Shown here: in pieces, positions 24,843-34,027 of the stretch
Position numbering within the stretch: position 1 is the stretch's first letter
Layout: every line of letters begins with the position of its first letter
DNA from: Tumebacillus amylolyticus
GTDB taxonomy: Bacteria > Bacillota > Bacilli > Tumebacillales > Tumebacillaceae
DNA length: 64,000 bases
Direction: 5' to 3'
Assembly (NCBI RefSeq): GCF_016722965.1
Contig: NZ_JAEQNB010000005.1
Span: forward strand, 186,001-250,000
The notes under the pieces: generated by a model
Seen by the model: only the letters and a program-made list of their open reading frames with translations
What the model was told of the DNA's origin: nothing
Database searches by the model: none
Translations under genes and position numbers: made by a program

Positions 24843-25297
24843 CAGTCCACAATCTCCACGACCGTCCCGACGTGAACATGCTCATACAGCCATGTGACGT
24901 CCTCATTTTTCATCCGCACACAACCGCTTGAAGCGTGCTTGCCGATGGAATCCGGTTGGTTGGTGCCGTGGATGCCGTAGATCGACCCGTCCGTTCCCGG
25001 AACTTCCAACCCGATCCAGCGAACGCCAAGCGGATTCTCCGGAGTACCGCCCGGGATGTTTTTTTTGAGATACCAAGGATTTTTCACCAACATCACCACA
25101 GGAAACACGCCATTGGGCGTATCTTCATTCGTCCGACCCGTCGCAACGGAGAAAGTCTTCACTTTGACATTGTGCGTGTAGTACGTCAAGGAATTTTCCG
25201 ACTTGTCGACCACGAGATACGTGTCACTCAATGTAGGGAACGACGCGAGAGTTGCCAGCGTCAAGAGCCCCGCCAAGAAACCGCTTTTCAGTCGCAT
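24842..25297 (-). CDS. L,D-transpeptidase, YkuD domain
   Basis: A 151-aa exported enzyme. After a signal peptide (KSGFLAGLLTLATLASF) comes a YkuD domain with the catalytic signature HGTNQPDSIGKHASSGCVRM, whose Cys attacks the peptide stem. It forms or edits meso-Dap cross-links, often in spore or stationary-phase walls. It lacks the LysM domain of B. subtilis YkuD. GAGGTG nine bases before ATG 25297 fixes the start. Monocistronic, next to tRNA-Arg. Confidence 0.93.
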   Translation of the reverse strand: MRLKSGFLAGLLTLATLASFPTLSDTYLVVDKSENSLTYYTHNVKVKTFSVATGRTNEDTPNGVFPVVMLVKNPWYLKKNIPGGTPENPLGVRWIGLEVPGTDGSIYGIHGTNQPDSIGKHASSGCVRMKNEDVTWLYEHVHVGTVVEIVD

Positions 25298-25363
25298 GAG
25301 TGGGATCACCTCTTGCGCAAAGCGTTCCACACCGCCGCTTTTTCTATCCCCGGTCATCTGTTA

Positions 25364-25400
25364 CAAAAAAGAGCCGCCTCTCCGGAGAGAGACAGCTCTT
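25364..25400 (-). terminator. Terminator of tRNA-Arg
   Basis: Nested stem GAGC-CTCTC-cgga-GAGAG-GCTC, with T6 on the minus strand. Confidence 0.85.
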
Positions 25401-25415
25401 CATACTAAACTCATA

Positions 25416-25492
25416 TGGCGTGCCCTGAGAGATTCGAACTCCCGGCCTTTTGATTCGTAGTCAAACGCTCTATCCGGCTGAGCTAAGGGCAC
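25416..25492 (-). tRNA. tRNA-Arg (anticodon ACG)
   Basis: A 77-nt cloverleaf with acceptor GTGCCCT / AGGGCAC, anticodon ACG in a GACTACGAATC loop region, T loop TTCGAAT and encoded CCA. The A34 is expected to be deaminated to inosine. Confidence 0.96.
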
Positions 25493-25524
25493 AAGCAACG
25501 AGAATTAGTATAACAATCAGGTAA

Positions 25525-25562
25525 GAAAAAAGCAAGCCCTCAACTTCAGGCTTGCTTGATTT
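25525..25562 (-). terminator. Terminator overlapping the end of the alpha/beta hydrolase gene
   Basis: AGCAAGCC / GGCTTGCT stem, T6 on the minus strand. Confidence 0.85.
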
Positions 25563-26319
25563 TCTTCACCCGAGCCACGACCGTGTCGAGTACTTCGCGC
25601 TCCCACTCGTGCTTGTTGTAGGTGTGGTCCGCGCCTTCGATAGGATGAAGTTCGGCACGATCTCCGTAGCACGTCTCGATGTACCGCTGGGAAACGGTGA
25701 ACGGGACGGTTGAATCTCGTGTGCCGTGGACGAGCAGAACTTCGCCCGTGTAGTTCTTGGCGCGATCATAGACGTTCATGACGCGGACGTCTTCGCCAAA
25801 CGCGCGGCCGATCAAATTGCCGCCGTAATCGAGAACTTTGAGCTCCGGATTGGCGAGGTGCATGTCAACGACCGGCTTGACGATGTCGTACATGTTGCCC
25901 GCCGGGCAGAGCAGAACCAAGTCGCGCAGGTCTTGCGGACGGTCCCCTGCGACGACGGAAGCCACGAGCCCGCCCATGCTCATGCCAAGCAGGACGATCC
26001 GCGTCGGGTCGATGCGCAGGTCTTGGCGAACCGAGTCCAGAATCGCATGCGCTTCAGCAATTTCGCCGCTGACGGTCATGTCTTCGAAATGGCCGTCGCT
26101 TTCTCCACTGCCGAGAAAATCGTACCGAAACGCCGCCACTCCCGCTTCTTCGAGTTCGCGGGAAAGCTTCCAGAACAAACGGTGTTGCTCCAATTTGTTG
26201 CTGGTGAAGCCGTGGAACAAGATCACAGCGGGAAGTTTCTCACCCGGTGCGTGTGGGGGGACATGTTCCATCCCGCGCAATGTCATGCCGTTGAACGACA
26301 AATGAATGGCTTCTTGCAT
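25546..26319 (-). CDS. Alpha/beta hydrolase (feruloyl/cinnamoyl-esterase-like)
   Basis: A 257-aa cytoplasmic serine hydrolase. The oxyanion region is VILFHGFTSNKLEQHRLFW, the nucleophile Ser sits in LLGMSMGGLVASV, and the catalytic His in IEGADHTYNKHEWE. This is the YqkD/cinnamoyl-esterase-like branch; the natural ester is unknown. ATG 26319 follows CAGGAGGTCG. An in-frame extension upstream overlaps the divergent promoter of the SLH gene and is rejected. Confidence 0.9.
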   Translation of the reverse strand: MQEAIHLSFNGMTLRGMEHVPPHAPGEKLPAVILFHGFTSNKLEQHRLFWKLSRELEEAGVAAFRYDFLGSGESDGHFEDMTVSGEIAEAHAILDSVRQDLRIDPTRIVLLGMSMGGLVASVVAGDRPQDLRDLVLLCPAGNMYDIVKPVVDMHLANPELKVLDYGGNLIGRAFGEDVRVMNVYDRAKNYTGEVLLVHGTRDSTVPFTVSQRYIETCYGDRAELHPIEGADHTYNKHEWEREVLDTVVARVKKIKQA

Positions 26320-26440
26320 GGGTGAACGACCTCCTGTTTCCAGATCAAACCTCAGTCCCCTCATTATAACATCTCGCGCAGAGGATTTCTGTCTAGTCTT
26401 GTCGAAGTGGGTCAAAAAGGATTTGGAGGAATTGCTACCC

Positions 26441-28615
26441 ATGAACAGACCTACTTTTCTCGCTCTCGTAACTGCATCGGTTCTGCTTGGCAGCACCGTC
26501 GTCCCGCTGGCTGTGCCCGTACCGGCCTACGCCGCCGCCACCCAGCTGACTCCCCCGACCAACGTCCAACTGAACCCGGACGGCACTGTGCTTTGGATGC
26601 CGGTGAACAATAACAACGGCTATACCATCTATTTGTACGATGCGTCGAACAATACCTTGCTCAAAACTCTGACGTCCACCCTCAACTCGAGCTCGTATTC
26701 GCTGACCTCTCTGCTCTCGTTGCGCACGACTTATTATGTAAAAATCGTCACGCGCGGCAACGGAGTGACCACGTCAGACTCGACAGCGTCTTCTCCGTCG
26801 AACCAGTTGAGCATCTCGACCCAAGTCACACTTTCTCCGCCCAATCCGCCCACATTGTTGCCAAACGGCGTGGTGCAGTGGAGCAATGTCTTGAACAACG
26901 GCTACCAATTGAATGTCTATCACTACCCGAGCAATACGCTGGTCGGCTCCCGTGTTTTGCCCAAAGACACCACGGCGTTTGATGTGACCTCGCTGATTCC
27001 GGGGACCGCCCAATATTACGTGAAAGTGATGTCGCTTGGCGATGGTAGCCAGATGATGAACTCCACCGAATCGGGTTCGTCCGTACCGTTGACGCTCTCT
27101 ATGGTTCAACTGTCCACACCGGCAACACCCTCGCTGTCTGATGACCGAGTGGCGTCTTGGTCGCACGTCCCGAACAACAACGGCTACCGCATCACCGTCT
27201 ACAACGCAGACAACGATCAAATCGTCGGTTTCGCACAAGCACCCAAAGATTCGCAAACCTTTGATTTGAGCAAAGTGATTCTCTCGGACGGCACGTACTA
27301 CATTCGAGTTTCTGCCCTTGGCAACGGCTCGAACACTTCACCCGACTCTGCACCTTCGACGAGACAGATTTACTACCTGGCGGGCGACGTTTATTTCGTC
27401 AAACCGGAGAAACTGTTCTCGACCGTTTCGACCATGGGCAATGTCCCCACGACGACGTACGACATGACCGGCTCAGATATCGTAAACGACCTCAGCCGCA
27501 AGCCGACTGCGTACAATTTGTTGGTGAAGCTCCAATCCAACCAAGGCTTGCTTCATTTGAACCTGCCGGGCACCGTGGTCGACAAAGTCGCATCCCGTGC
27601 CATTGCACTCTCGACCCTGCGCTTGCAGACACCCCTTGGCAACGTCAACTTGCCGCTGTCTGAAGTCGTAAACTTGGCGAAGAAATCCAATCTGAGCTTG
27701 ACGGAGCTGACAGCGCAAGTCGAAATCGGCCAGTCAACCCTCTCGAATGCCGGCGGGCTGAATATGACCCCGGTTACATTCAACGTGCGTCTCTTGGACA
27801 AGTCGAACCAAGAAGTTGCAAAACTGACCGATTCGACCGGCTACATCGGATTGACCGCTCCGTTCACCACCGATCCGTATGTGGATTTGCGTACGCTCGC
27901 AGGCGTTCGAGTGACAGATTCCAACACCTACTCTCCGATCCCGGCGACGTTTACGAGCAACATCGACAAATCAACCAGCGTCACCTTCCAATTCCGAGGT
28001 ACCGGTACGTTTGGTGTGATGAAAAAAGAACTGCACTTCCCGGACGTCCTCGCCACGCACTATGCAAAAAACTCCATTGAAGCACTGGCGTCCAAGATGG
28101 TGATCAACGGTTTCGAAGACGGCACGTTCCGTCCAAACGAAACGGTCACCCGTGCCCAGTTTGCCACGATGCTCGTCAAAACGCTCGGCCTGCCGGACAA
28201 GACCCAAACGGGCGAGCCCCGCACGTTCACCGACGTTAACCAAGACAGTTGGTACAACAGCTACGTCGAGTCCGCCTACCGTTCCAATTTGATCAGCGGT
28301 GTCGGCGATAGTCGTTTCGCTCCGGAAGACAAAATCACAGCCCAAGATATGGCCGTCATGGTGGCCCGTGCGCTCAAGTTCGCCGACCCGAACGTCTCCT
28401 CGCTCAGCGACACCCAGCAGACCGCAGCGCTCAGCAAGATCGAACGCCGCTACGAATTGGCCTCCTACGCGTCTCCGGCCGTTGCGCTGTGTGTGAACAA
28501 AAACATCCTCTCGACGATGACCGTAAACTCGTTCTCGCCGACCGTCCCGGCTGACCGCGCCATGGCAGCCGATATGCTCTACCAACTGCTGAAGACGCTG
28601 AACTTCACCAATTAA
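26441..28615 (+). CDS. S-layer-homology (SLH) surface protein with Fn3-like repeats
   Basis: A 724-aa exported protein. A signal peptide ends near VPAYAAA. Three related domains of about 95 residues follow (each with a NNGY core, e.g. VNNNNGYTIYLYDASN, LNNGYQLNVYHYPSN, NNNGYRITVYNAD), resembling fibronectin-III-like repeats. A middle region (about 320-525) is unassigned. Three SLH motifs close it (FPDVLATHYAKNSIEALASK; FTDVNQDSWYNSYVESAYRS; a weaker third), which bind pyruvylated secondary wall polymer. TTGGAGGAATTG precedes ATG. It implies an SLH-type wall polymer system in this organism. Confidence 0.9.
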   Translation: MNRPTFLALVTASVLLGSTVVPLAVPVPAYAAATQLTPPTNVQLNPDGTVLWMPVNNNNGYTIYLYDASNNTLLKTLTSTLNSSSYSLTSLLSLRTTYYVKIVTRGNGVTTSDSTASSPSNQLSISTQVTLSPPNPPTLLPNGVVQWSNVLNNGYQLNVYHYPSNTLVGSRVLPKDTTAFDVTSLIPGTAQYYVKVMSLGDGSQMMNSTESGSSVPLTLSMVQLSTPATPSLSDDRVASWSHVPNNNGYRITVYNADNDQIVGFAQAPKDSQTFDLSKVILSDGTYYIRVSALGNGSNTSPDSAPSTRQIYYLAGDVYFVKPEKLFSTVSTMGNVPTTTYDMTGSDIVNDLSRKPTAYNLLVKLQSNQGLLHLNLPGTVVDKVASRAIALSTLRLQTPLGNVNLPLSEVVNLAKKSNLSLTELTAQVEIGQSTLSNAGGLNMTPVTFNVRLLDKSNQEVAKLTDSTGYIGLTAPFTTDPYVDLRTLAGVRVTDSNTYSPIPATFTSNIDKSTSVTFQFRGTGTFGVMKKELHFPDVLATHYAKNSIEALASKMVINGFEDGTFRPNETVTRAQFATMLVKTLGLPDKTQTGEPRTFTDVNQDSWYNSYVESAYRSNLISGVGDSRFAPEDKITAQDMAVMVARALKFADPNVSSLSDTQQTAALSKIERRYELASYASPAVALCVNKNILSTMTVNSFSPTVPADRAMAADMLYQLLKTLNFTN

Positions 28616-28618
28616 TTC

Positions 28619-28795
28619 ATGAGTCGATTCCATTGCTGTGCGACCTGTCAACATTATCTCATTCGCAAAACTCCATCCGGAATCGTGACACACTGCGAGC
28701 GACTCGGGTACGAGACGAAGCCGACATACAAATTCAACTGCTGGAACCCCAAAGACCAAGTCCGTAAACTTATGGATAAACCGGAGAGACAGTAA
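28619..28795 (+). CDS. Small cysteine-rich protein (58 aa)
   Basis: A 59-codon frame reading SRFHCCATCQHYLIRKTPSG, then VTHCERLGYETKPTYKFNCW. Five cysteines and two histidines in CCxxCxH...HCxRLGYE...CW form a likely zinc-binding knuckle; I recall similar small proteins in other Bacilli but no assigned function. No strong ribosome site precedes it, yet it starts three bases after the SLH gene stop, suggesting translational coupling, and lies just before the M50 protease gene. Confidence 0.7.
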   Translation: MSRFHCCATCQHYLIRKTPSGIVTHCERLGYETKPTYKFNCWNPKDQVRKLMDKPERQ

Positions 28796-28808
28796 AGCGA
28801 GGTCTTCT

Positions 28809-29501
28809 ATGGAAACTCCCATGCAAAAACAACCCGCTTCTCGCAAAAATGGAGTCTGGAGCCTCGCGGGAATCTTGCTCGTCGCCTTCGTCCTGATGCG
28901 CTTGCCGATCCTCGGCACCTACCTGCTCATCGTGAACACGATGATTCACGAAAGCGGACATGCGCTGATGGCCTTGCTGTCCAACGGAAAAGTCGTGTCG
29001 ATGTCCCTGTTTCTGAATACTGAGGGAGTCACTTGGATTGCCAGCGCCTCCCGCTTCGGTCAGATTCTGACCTCGCTCGCAGGCTACGTGTTCTCCTCCG
29101 TGGCGGCGTACCTGTTTTTCTGGCCCTTGAAACAGGGCCGTCATCACCTCGTCTGCTACATCCTGCTCGGCTTTATCGCGGGAGATTTGCTCCTGTGGGT
29201 GCGCAATCTCTACGGCATCATCTGGCTTCTGACGTTTGGAGCCCTGCTGATTGCGCTCTTGCGTGCCAAGAGCTCATGGTTCGTGCGGTACGGCATGCTG
29301 TTCATCTGCGGGATCGTGCTGGTCGATTCGATCTGGTCGGCTCTGCAAGTGCTGGAACTCTCGCTGATGTACCCCTATGCGGCAGGAGACGCCACCAATC
29401 TTTCCCACTACGCCATCCTCCCCACGTTCGTCTGGGGTCTGGTGTTCTTCCTCCAGTCGTTGTTCTTCGGCTGGCAGTCGGTGCGCATGTGGCTTCGTTG
29501 A
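28809..29501 (+). CDS. M50 family (site-2-protease-like) membrane metalloprotease
   Basis: A 230-aa polytopic protein with about six spans. The zinc-binding motif HESGH lies in the first third (VNTMIHESGHALMALLSNGK), as in M50B peptidase-like proteins; a later D/N ligand is not obvious. These are related to intramembrane proteases that release anti-sigma factors or process signals, but the substrate is unknown. AAAGCGAGG precedes the ATG; the small Cys-rich gene ends 13 bases upstream, so they are probably one unit. Confidence 0.82.
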   Translation: METPMQKQPASRKNGVWSLAGILLVAFVLMRLPILGTYLLIVNTMIHESGHALMALLSNGKVVSMSLFLNTEGVTWIASASRFGQILTSLAGYVFSSVAAYLFFWPLKQGRHHLVCYILLGFIAGDLLLWVRNLYGIIWLLTFGALLIALLRAKSSWFVRYGMLFICGIVLVDSIWSALQVLELSLMYPYAAGDATNLSHYAILPTFVWGLVFFLQSLFFGWQSVRMWLR

Positions 29502-29509
29502 CCGTATGA

Positions 29510-29552
29510 AAAAGAGACCGTACCCGCCTCGAGGCGGGTACGGTCTTTTTTT
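29510..29552. terminator. Bidirectional terminator between M50-like and CcdC-like genes
   Basis: A 15-bp perfect palindromic stem GACCGTACCCGCCTC and its complement, with A5 and T7 flanks. Confidence 0.93.
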
Positions 29553-29565
29553 CGCAACACGAGGA

Positions 29566-30060
29566 TTAACTTCCTTGGTTCTCCCGCCAGATGCGGCGGA
29601 ATTTCATGAAGGACGTGATGCGCCACAGCAAGAGGTAGACGAACGCCGTGAGGAAGAACAGACCGTTGAGCGTCATCGGATCAAGCCCCGTGATATACTC
29701 CTTCAGCGCCAGACGAATCAGGACGACGCCGAAGATCGCGAAGAGAAATGCCTTGCTTTGCTTGGCGTAGATCAGACCGTCATCCCGTTTTTCGTACTGG
29801 GTGGTCAAGATCATCGGAATCGACAAGATTCCCCCGAGTCCAACCGCCGCTAAAATCTCCCACCAACTCCCTTGGAACGGCTGTACCGGATTCGCAAAAA
29901 TCATCACACCCGGCAGCAGCAGGATCGCCAGCGGCCAGATCATGCCATAACCCTTGCCTTTGATCGGACGTCGCATCGCAGCCGTCCGTCTCCACATCAT
30001 CAATCCGAAAAATAGTACGAAGAAACCCAATCCGATTAAACTGGAACTAGAATTGCTCAT
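29566..30060 (-). CDS. CcdC-like membrane protein (DUF1453)
   Basis: A 164-aa protein with four predicted spans. MMWRRTAAMRRPIKGKGYGM after the first span and ITGLDPMTLNGLFFLTAF resemble CcdC, encoded beside cytochrome c biogenesis genes in B. subtilis, where it is not essential for that process. Here no ccdA is adjacent. GGGAG ten bases before ATG serves as ribosome site. Function unproven. Confidence 0.8.
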   Translation of the reverse strand: MSNSSSSLIGLGFFVLFFGLMMWRRTAAMRRPIKGKGYGMIWPLAILLLPGVMIFANPVQPFQGSWWEILAAVGLGGILSIPMILTTQYEKRDDGLIYAKQSKAFLFAIFGVVLIRLALKEYITGLDPMTLNGLFFLTAFVYLLLWRITSFMKFRRIWRENQGS

Positions 30061-30210
30061 TCTCCTACAACTCCCTTTTCTACGAGGTACTATACACTAG
30101 TACGAAGCATTGGCACAAAAGTTTCACAAAGGAATTCGTCATAATTCGTCGAATTAAATCACCTATCTGGAATTAAGTGAACGACATATTGGGTAAGGGG
30201 GTCCCTGTTA

Positions 30211-31911
30211 ATGAGCTTTAAAATCCGTACAAAGATACTGCTCAGCTTCCTCGTCGTCTTCGCTTTGCTTGCCGCACTTGGTGCTACCGCGGTCCTGAGA
30301 ATGACGCAAATGGGAACACAAGCGGCAGACATCGACTCCAGATGGCTGCCAAGCGTGATTCAGTTGACGGAAATCAACAATGGCATCGCCAAAGTAGATG
30401 CGGCGCTGGTACACGATATCTTGGAAAGCAACCCGTCCGAAATGGACAAGATCGAGAAAGACCTGAACGCAAACCTCGAACAGATCAAAACCTTGCGTGA
30501 CCAATATGAAAAAATGGCCCACAGCGACGAAGAACTTGCCCAGTACACAGCCTTCTCAAAATATTGGGACCAATACCAAGGCCAGATCCCGTCGATCCTC
30601 GCCGTTGCCCGCACCCACAATCTTGCCAAAGGCAGTGAACTGCTCAAACAAGCGCAAGCAACGTACAGTCTTGCGGACAACGCCATGGATGCCACCAACG
30701 ACTTTGGCATAACCGGGGCGAATAACGCGACCTCGACCTCCGTTTCGTTGCTCAACTCCGGACGCACGCTGATCCTCGCGATTACGCTCGTAGCGCTGGT
30801 CCTCATCTTGCTGCTCACGTGGCGTCTGACTGTGATCATCGCCACTCCGCTAAAAGCGCTCACCGAAACGGTGGAGCAGATTGCAGACGGCAACTTCACC
30901 GTTCAACCCTTGAAGATCAAGAACCGCGACGAACTTGGCCAACTGGTGCATGCGGTCAACTCGATGGTCTGTGAATTGCGTTCGACGCTCATTCAAGTGC
31001 GCGACACGTCGCTTTTGGTCGCCGCTTCCTCCGAACAACTGACAGCAAGCGCCGAACAGACGTCCAAAGCAACCGATCAGATTGCCGCGACGGTCCAACA
31101 AATTGCCGCTTCCTCCGACGAACAAGCACAAAGTGCCGAAGAAGGCACCCGCTTCGTCCACGAGATGACCTCCGGCATCCACCAGATTGCGCTCAACGCC
31201 AACGGCGTTTCCCACACTTCGTTCCTCGCTTCCGAGCGTGCGACCGACGGAGCTCTTGCCGTCAAGCAAGCGGTCTCGCAGATGAACGCCATCCATGACA
31301 CCGTCACATCGATGGCCGATGTGGTCTCGTCGCTTGGCGAACGCTCGCAGGAAATCGGGCAGATTCTCCAAGTGATCACCGACATCTCAGCCCAGACGAA
31401 TTTGCTGGCGCTCAACGCCGCGATTGAAGCGGCACGTGCAGGCGAACACGGTCGCGGATTTGCGGTCGTCGCGGACGAAGTTCGCAAATTGGCGGAGCAA
31501 TCCACAACTTCCGCACAACAAATATCCGACCTGATTGCCACGATTCAAGACGAGACCCAACACGCGATTTCCTCCATGCTCGTAGGCAAGCAGGAAGTGG
31601 TCTCCGGTCTCGATGTGGTCAACGCGGCGGGTCATGCGTTCGTCCAAATCGAGGCTTCGATTCATGAAGTGACCCAGCAAGTCCAAGAAGTCTCCGCCTC
31701 CTCGCAACAAATTTCGGCGAGCACCAGCGAGATGGTACACTCCATCGACCAAATCGCCGCCCTGGCTGAAGCCAACTCCGTCGGAACACAGAACGTCTCC
31801 GCCGCGACCGAGGAGCAACTGGCCTCCATGGAAGAAATCACCTCGTCTTCCCATGAATTGGCCAAGATGGCAGAAGAATTGCAGCAATTGCTCGGCAAGT
31901 TCCGTGTCTAG
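30211..31911 (+). CDS. Methyl-accepting chemotaxis protein
   Basis: A 566-aa chemoreceptor. Spans at about 8-28 and 183-205 flank an extracellular four-helix-bundle (4HB_MCP) sensor; a HAMP domain follows (about 206-258); the cytoplasmic signalling domain contains the conserved tip [20 protein letters not shown] then [20 protein letters not shown]. It relays ligand state to CheA/CheW and so to flagellar rotation. GTAAGGGGGTC precedes ATG. No che genes are adjacent, so it is an orphan receptor; the ligand is unknown. Confidence 0.95.
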   Translation: MSFKIRTKILLSFLVVFALLAALGATAVLRMTQMGTQAADIDSRWLPSVIQLTEINNGIAKVDAALVHDILESNPSEMDKIEKDLNANLEQIKTLRDQYEKMAHSDEELAQYTAFSKYWDQYQGQIPSILAVARTHNLAKGSELLKQAQATYSLADNAMDATNDFGITGANNATSTSVSLLNSGRTLILAITLVALVLILLLTWRLTVIIATPLKALTETVEQIADGNFTVQPLKIKNRDELGQLVHAVNSMVCELRSTLIQVRDTSLLVAASSEQLTASAEQTSKATDQIAATVQQIAASSDEQAQSAEEGTRFVHEMTSGIHQIALNANGVSHTSFLASERATDGALAVKQAVSQMNAIHDTVTSMADVVSSLGERSQEIGQILQVITDISAQTNLLALNAAIEAARAGEHGRGFAVVADEVRKLAEQSTTSAQQISDLIATIQDETQHAISSMLVGKQEVVSGLDVVNAAGHAFVQIEASIHEVTQQVQEVSASSQQISASTSEMVHSIDQIAALAEANSVGTQNVSAATEEQLASMEEITSSSHELAKMAEELQQLLGKFRV

Positions 31912-31977
31912 ACGTTTATTAAAAATCTCATTATACTTGAGGTATAAAGTCTGGTATTGACACGGGAGGTAAATTTA

Positions 31978-32799
31978 TTGAAACGTCTTGGTTCTTTCGC
32001 CCTTGTTGCCACCCTGTTGCTCGCCCCGTTCCCCGTCGCTCCCCAAGCCGCACACGCTGTTGACGACGTGGCTCCTGCGATCTCTGTGAAGGTCGACGAC
32101 CAAGAGCAAGTGTATGACCCGTCACCGGTGCTGCAAAACGGCCGAACGATGGTTCCCATGCGCGCCCTATTTGAAAAACTCGGTTCCACCGTCGAGTGGG
32201 ACGATGCGACGCAAACCATCACGGCACAGAGCGATACCCGGAAGGGTCAGATCAAACTCAAACTGCAAGTCGGCAATCCGATCGCGTTCGTCAACGACAC
32301 GCCGATCGAACTCGATCAAGCGCCGACGATGTTCGGGAATTACACGATGGTTCCCTTGCGTCTCGTCAGCGAGTCTCTGCGCGCCGCCGTGATTTGGGAT
32401 GAGCAAGATCACAGCATCGAAGTGTATTCGCTCAACTACCAACTGTTCCTCTCCGCGATTCGCGGCAACGTTGATCTCGTGACCAAGGAACTTGAACTTG
32501 GAGCCGACCCGAACTATACCAAGTTGGACAACGGCGACACGCCGCTGATCGGTTCCGCCCTGCTGATGCGCTTGCATGTCGTCGAGCTTCTGCTGGCAAA
32601 CGGAGCCAACATCAACGCACAAGACAACGACGGGTACAGCGCCTTGATCATGGCGGTCTCCAAACAGGACCTCGACATGACAAAGCTCTTGCTCGACCAC
32701 GGGGCCGACCCGAGTTTGAAGTCCAAGGAAGGCACCGCCCTCGACCTCGCCCGTCAGTTCAAAAACCAACCCCTGATCGACCTTTTGCAATCCCAATGA
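31978..32799 (+). CDS. Secreted stalk-domain protein with ankyrin repeats
   Basis: A 273-aa exported protein. A signal peptide (RLGSFALVATLLLAPFPVAP, cleavage near AAHAV) precedes a copper-amine-oxidase-like stalk domain (GRTMVPMRALFEKLGSTVEW; YTMVPLRLVSESLRAAVIWD). The C-terminal half has about four ankyrin repeats (NGDTPLIGSALLMRLHVVEL; DNDGYSALIMAVSKQDLDMT; LLDHGADPSLKSKEGTALDL). TTG 31978 is chosen because GGGAGGT lies eight bases upstream. Ankyrin repeats outside the cell suggest protein binding at the surface. An unusual fusion. Confidence 0.88.
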   Translation: MKRLGSFALVATLLLAPFPVAPQAAHAVDDVAPAISVKVDDQEQVYDPSPVLQNGRTMVPMRALFEKLGSTVEWDDATQTITAQSDTRKGQIKLKLQVGNPIAFVNDTPIELDQAPTMFGNYTMVPLRLVSESLRAAVIWDEQDHSIEVYSLNYQLFLSAIRGNVDLVTKELELGADPNYTKLDNGDTPLIGSALLMRLHVVELLLANGANINAQDNDGYSALIMAVSKQDLDMTKLLLDHGADPSLKSKEGTALDLARQFKNQPLIDLLQSQ

Positions 32800-32801
32800 G
32801 A

Positions 32802-32842
32802 AAAAGGCACCTGCCGTCCGTCGACGGTCAGGTGCCTTTTTA
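32802..32842. terminator. Terminator between stalk-ankyrin gene and DUF502 gene
   Basis: GGCACCTGCCGTC / GACGGTCAGGTGCC stem, A5 and T5 flanks; bidirectional. Confidence 0.92.
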
Positions 32843-33406
32843 GTACTTCACGGAGACTCCGCCGGTGATGCAGAGGCGCAGCGCAGCTTCGACGGTCATG
32901 TCCACAGGCTCCAAGGATTCCGGAGGCAACAGCAAGAGATCACCGCCCAACTGTGTGGCAAACGGAATGTAGACGGCGACCAGTTGTTTTGGGAGTTGGA
33001 CAGCTTCCAGATTATCAGCGGTTAACAGCCCGATACGCTTGCCGCCGCCTGCTTCTTGGACGAGCACAACTTGGGTGAACGGTTGTTTTTTGCCGATGAC
33101 GGAGCGGGTGATTTCCTTGACGATGCGGTAAAACGAAGAAATCGCAGGCGCGCGCATCATCTTGCGTTCGAGAACGCCGATCCCGCGTCGGATGGGCGGC
33201 CATTGCCAGAGACAGCCGACCAGCACGACGAGCAAGAACATGGCTGCAAAACCCGCCCCTCGCCAGTTGGCGAACGGCGTGCGGGAGATCAAGTTCTTGC
33301 CGATGCTGTTTACGATGGCCGCGATATAGTAAGCGGCATAAATCGTCATGACCACAGGGGCGACGATCAGCACGCCATTTTGAATCAACTTCCACAACCC
33401 TTTCAA
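32840..33406 (-). CDS. DUF502 membrane protein
   Basis: A 188-aa protein with two N-terminal spans (LIQNGVLIVAPVVMTIYAAY; FAAMFLLVVLVGCLW) and a cytoplasmic domain containing GIGVLERKMMRAPAISSFYR, VIGKKQPFTQVVLVQ and the LPPESLEPVDMTVEAALRLC end, all DUF502 hallmarks. The plant homologue acts in membrane/lipid-associated roles; bacterial function unknown. GGAGGTGG precedes TTG 33406, which I prefer to the in-frame TTG five codons upstream. Confidence 0.87.
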   Translation of the reverse strand: MKGLWKLIQNGVLIVAPVVMTIYAAYYIAAIVNSIGKNLISRTPFANWRGAGFAAMFLLVVLVGCLWQWPPIRRGIGVLERKMMRAPAISSFYRIVKEITRSVIGKKQPFTQVVLVQEAGGGKRIGLLTADNLEAVQLPKQLVAVYIPFATQLGGDLLLLPPESLEPVDMTVEAALRLCITGGVSVKY

Positions 33407-33424
33407 CTTCTCCACCTCCAACCT

Positions 33425-33475
33425 AGAAAAAAAAGGCTCTGATGTCCCTTAGGGTACACCAGAGCCTCTTTTCTT
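33425..33475 (-). terminator. Terminator after the frameshifted secreted-protein gene
   Basis: GGCTCTG / CAGAGCC stem with inner TGT/ACA, T8 on the minus strand. Confidence 0.82.
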
Positions 33476-33569
33476 ACTACAGGAGCACAACTCGGATGCC
33501 AAGCTGGCAAGCCAGATCGTATTCAAGATGACGGCCCACTCCTTCACTCCTGATCTCTCATAACTCCTC

Positions 33570-33945
33570 TTAGTTGGCCGTTGAAGTAAACTCTTGGCTG
33601 TACGCTTCTCCGTCCGCCGTAAACTCATCCATCAGGGTGATCAGCCCCTTGGCTTTTTCCACGTCGGGAGAACCGTCTTCATGGAAAATTGAGCCTCGAA
33701 TGTCCAACATGTCGAACATATGTGACATGAACGCTTTGGTCCGTTCGGAATAGGGTTGCGTAAACGAGTTGTCCGGCACCTGGATGGCGATCATTTTGTT
33801 ATAGACCGCTTGCAACTCGTCACGGTTCTTCCAGTACGTAGACGTGAATTCCGAGTATCGGATACAATCTCGAAGCAGAAGCCACTCCCGGCAGAACCGA
33901 TCCTGCCAAGAGACCTGCCAGTGCGAGTGAGACTCGTTTTTTCAA
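33570..33945 (-). pseudogene. Frameshifted gene for a secreted protein
   Basis: TTG at 33945 opens a clear signal peptide (KKRVSLALAGLLAGSVLPGV, then ASAS) but that frame stops at 33820. The plus-one frame continues with sensible sequence (IRYSEFTSTYWKNRDELQAV, then MIAIQVPDNSFTQPYSERTK) to the stop at 33570. A one-base change near 33868-33880 would join them into a secreted protein of about 124 aa. It is either a recent pseudogene or a sequencing error. The ribosome site (TGGGG) is weak. Family unknown. Confidence 0.65.
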
Positions 33946-33984
33946 AATACAACCCCAAAAAAATGACTATTTTTTCCAATTCGC

Positions 33985-34027
33985 CAAAAAAAGGACGCTT
34001 CCCTTCATCGGGAGGCGTCCTTTTTTT
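33985..34027 (-). terminator. Terminator of the respiratory/folB operon
   Basis: GGACGC..CCC / GGG..GCGTCC stem with A7 and T7; overlaps the folB stop. Confidence 0.9.
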
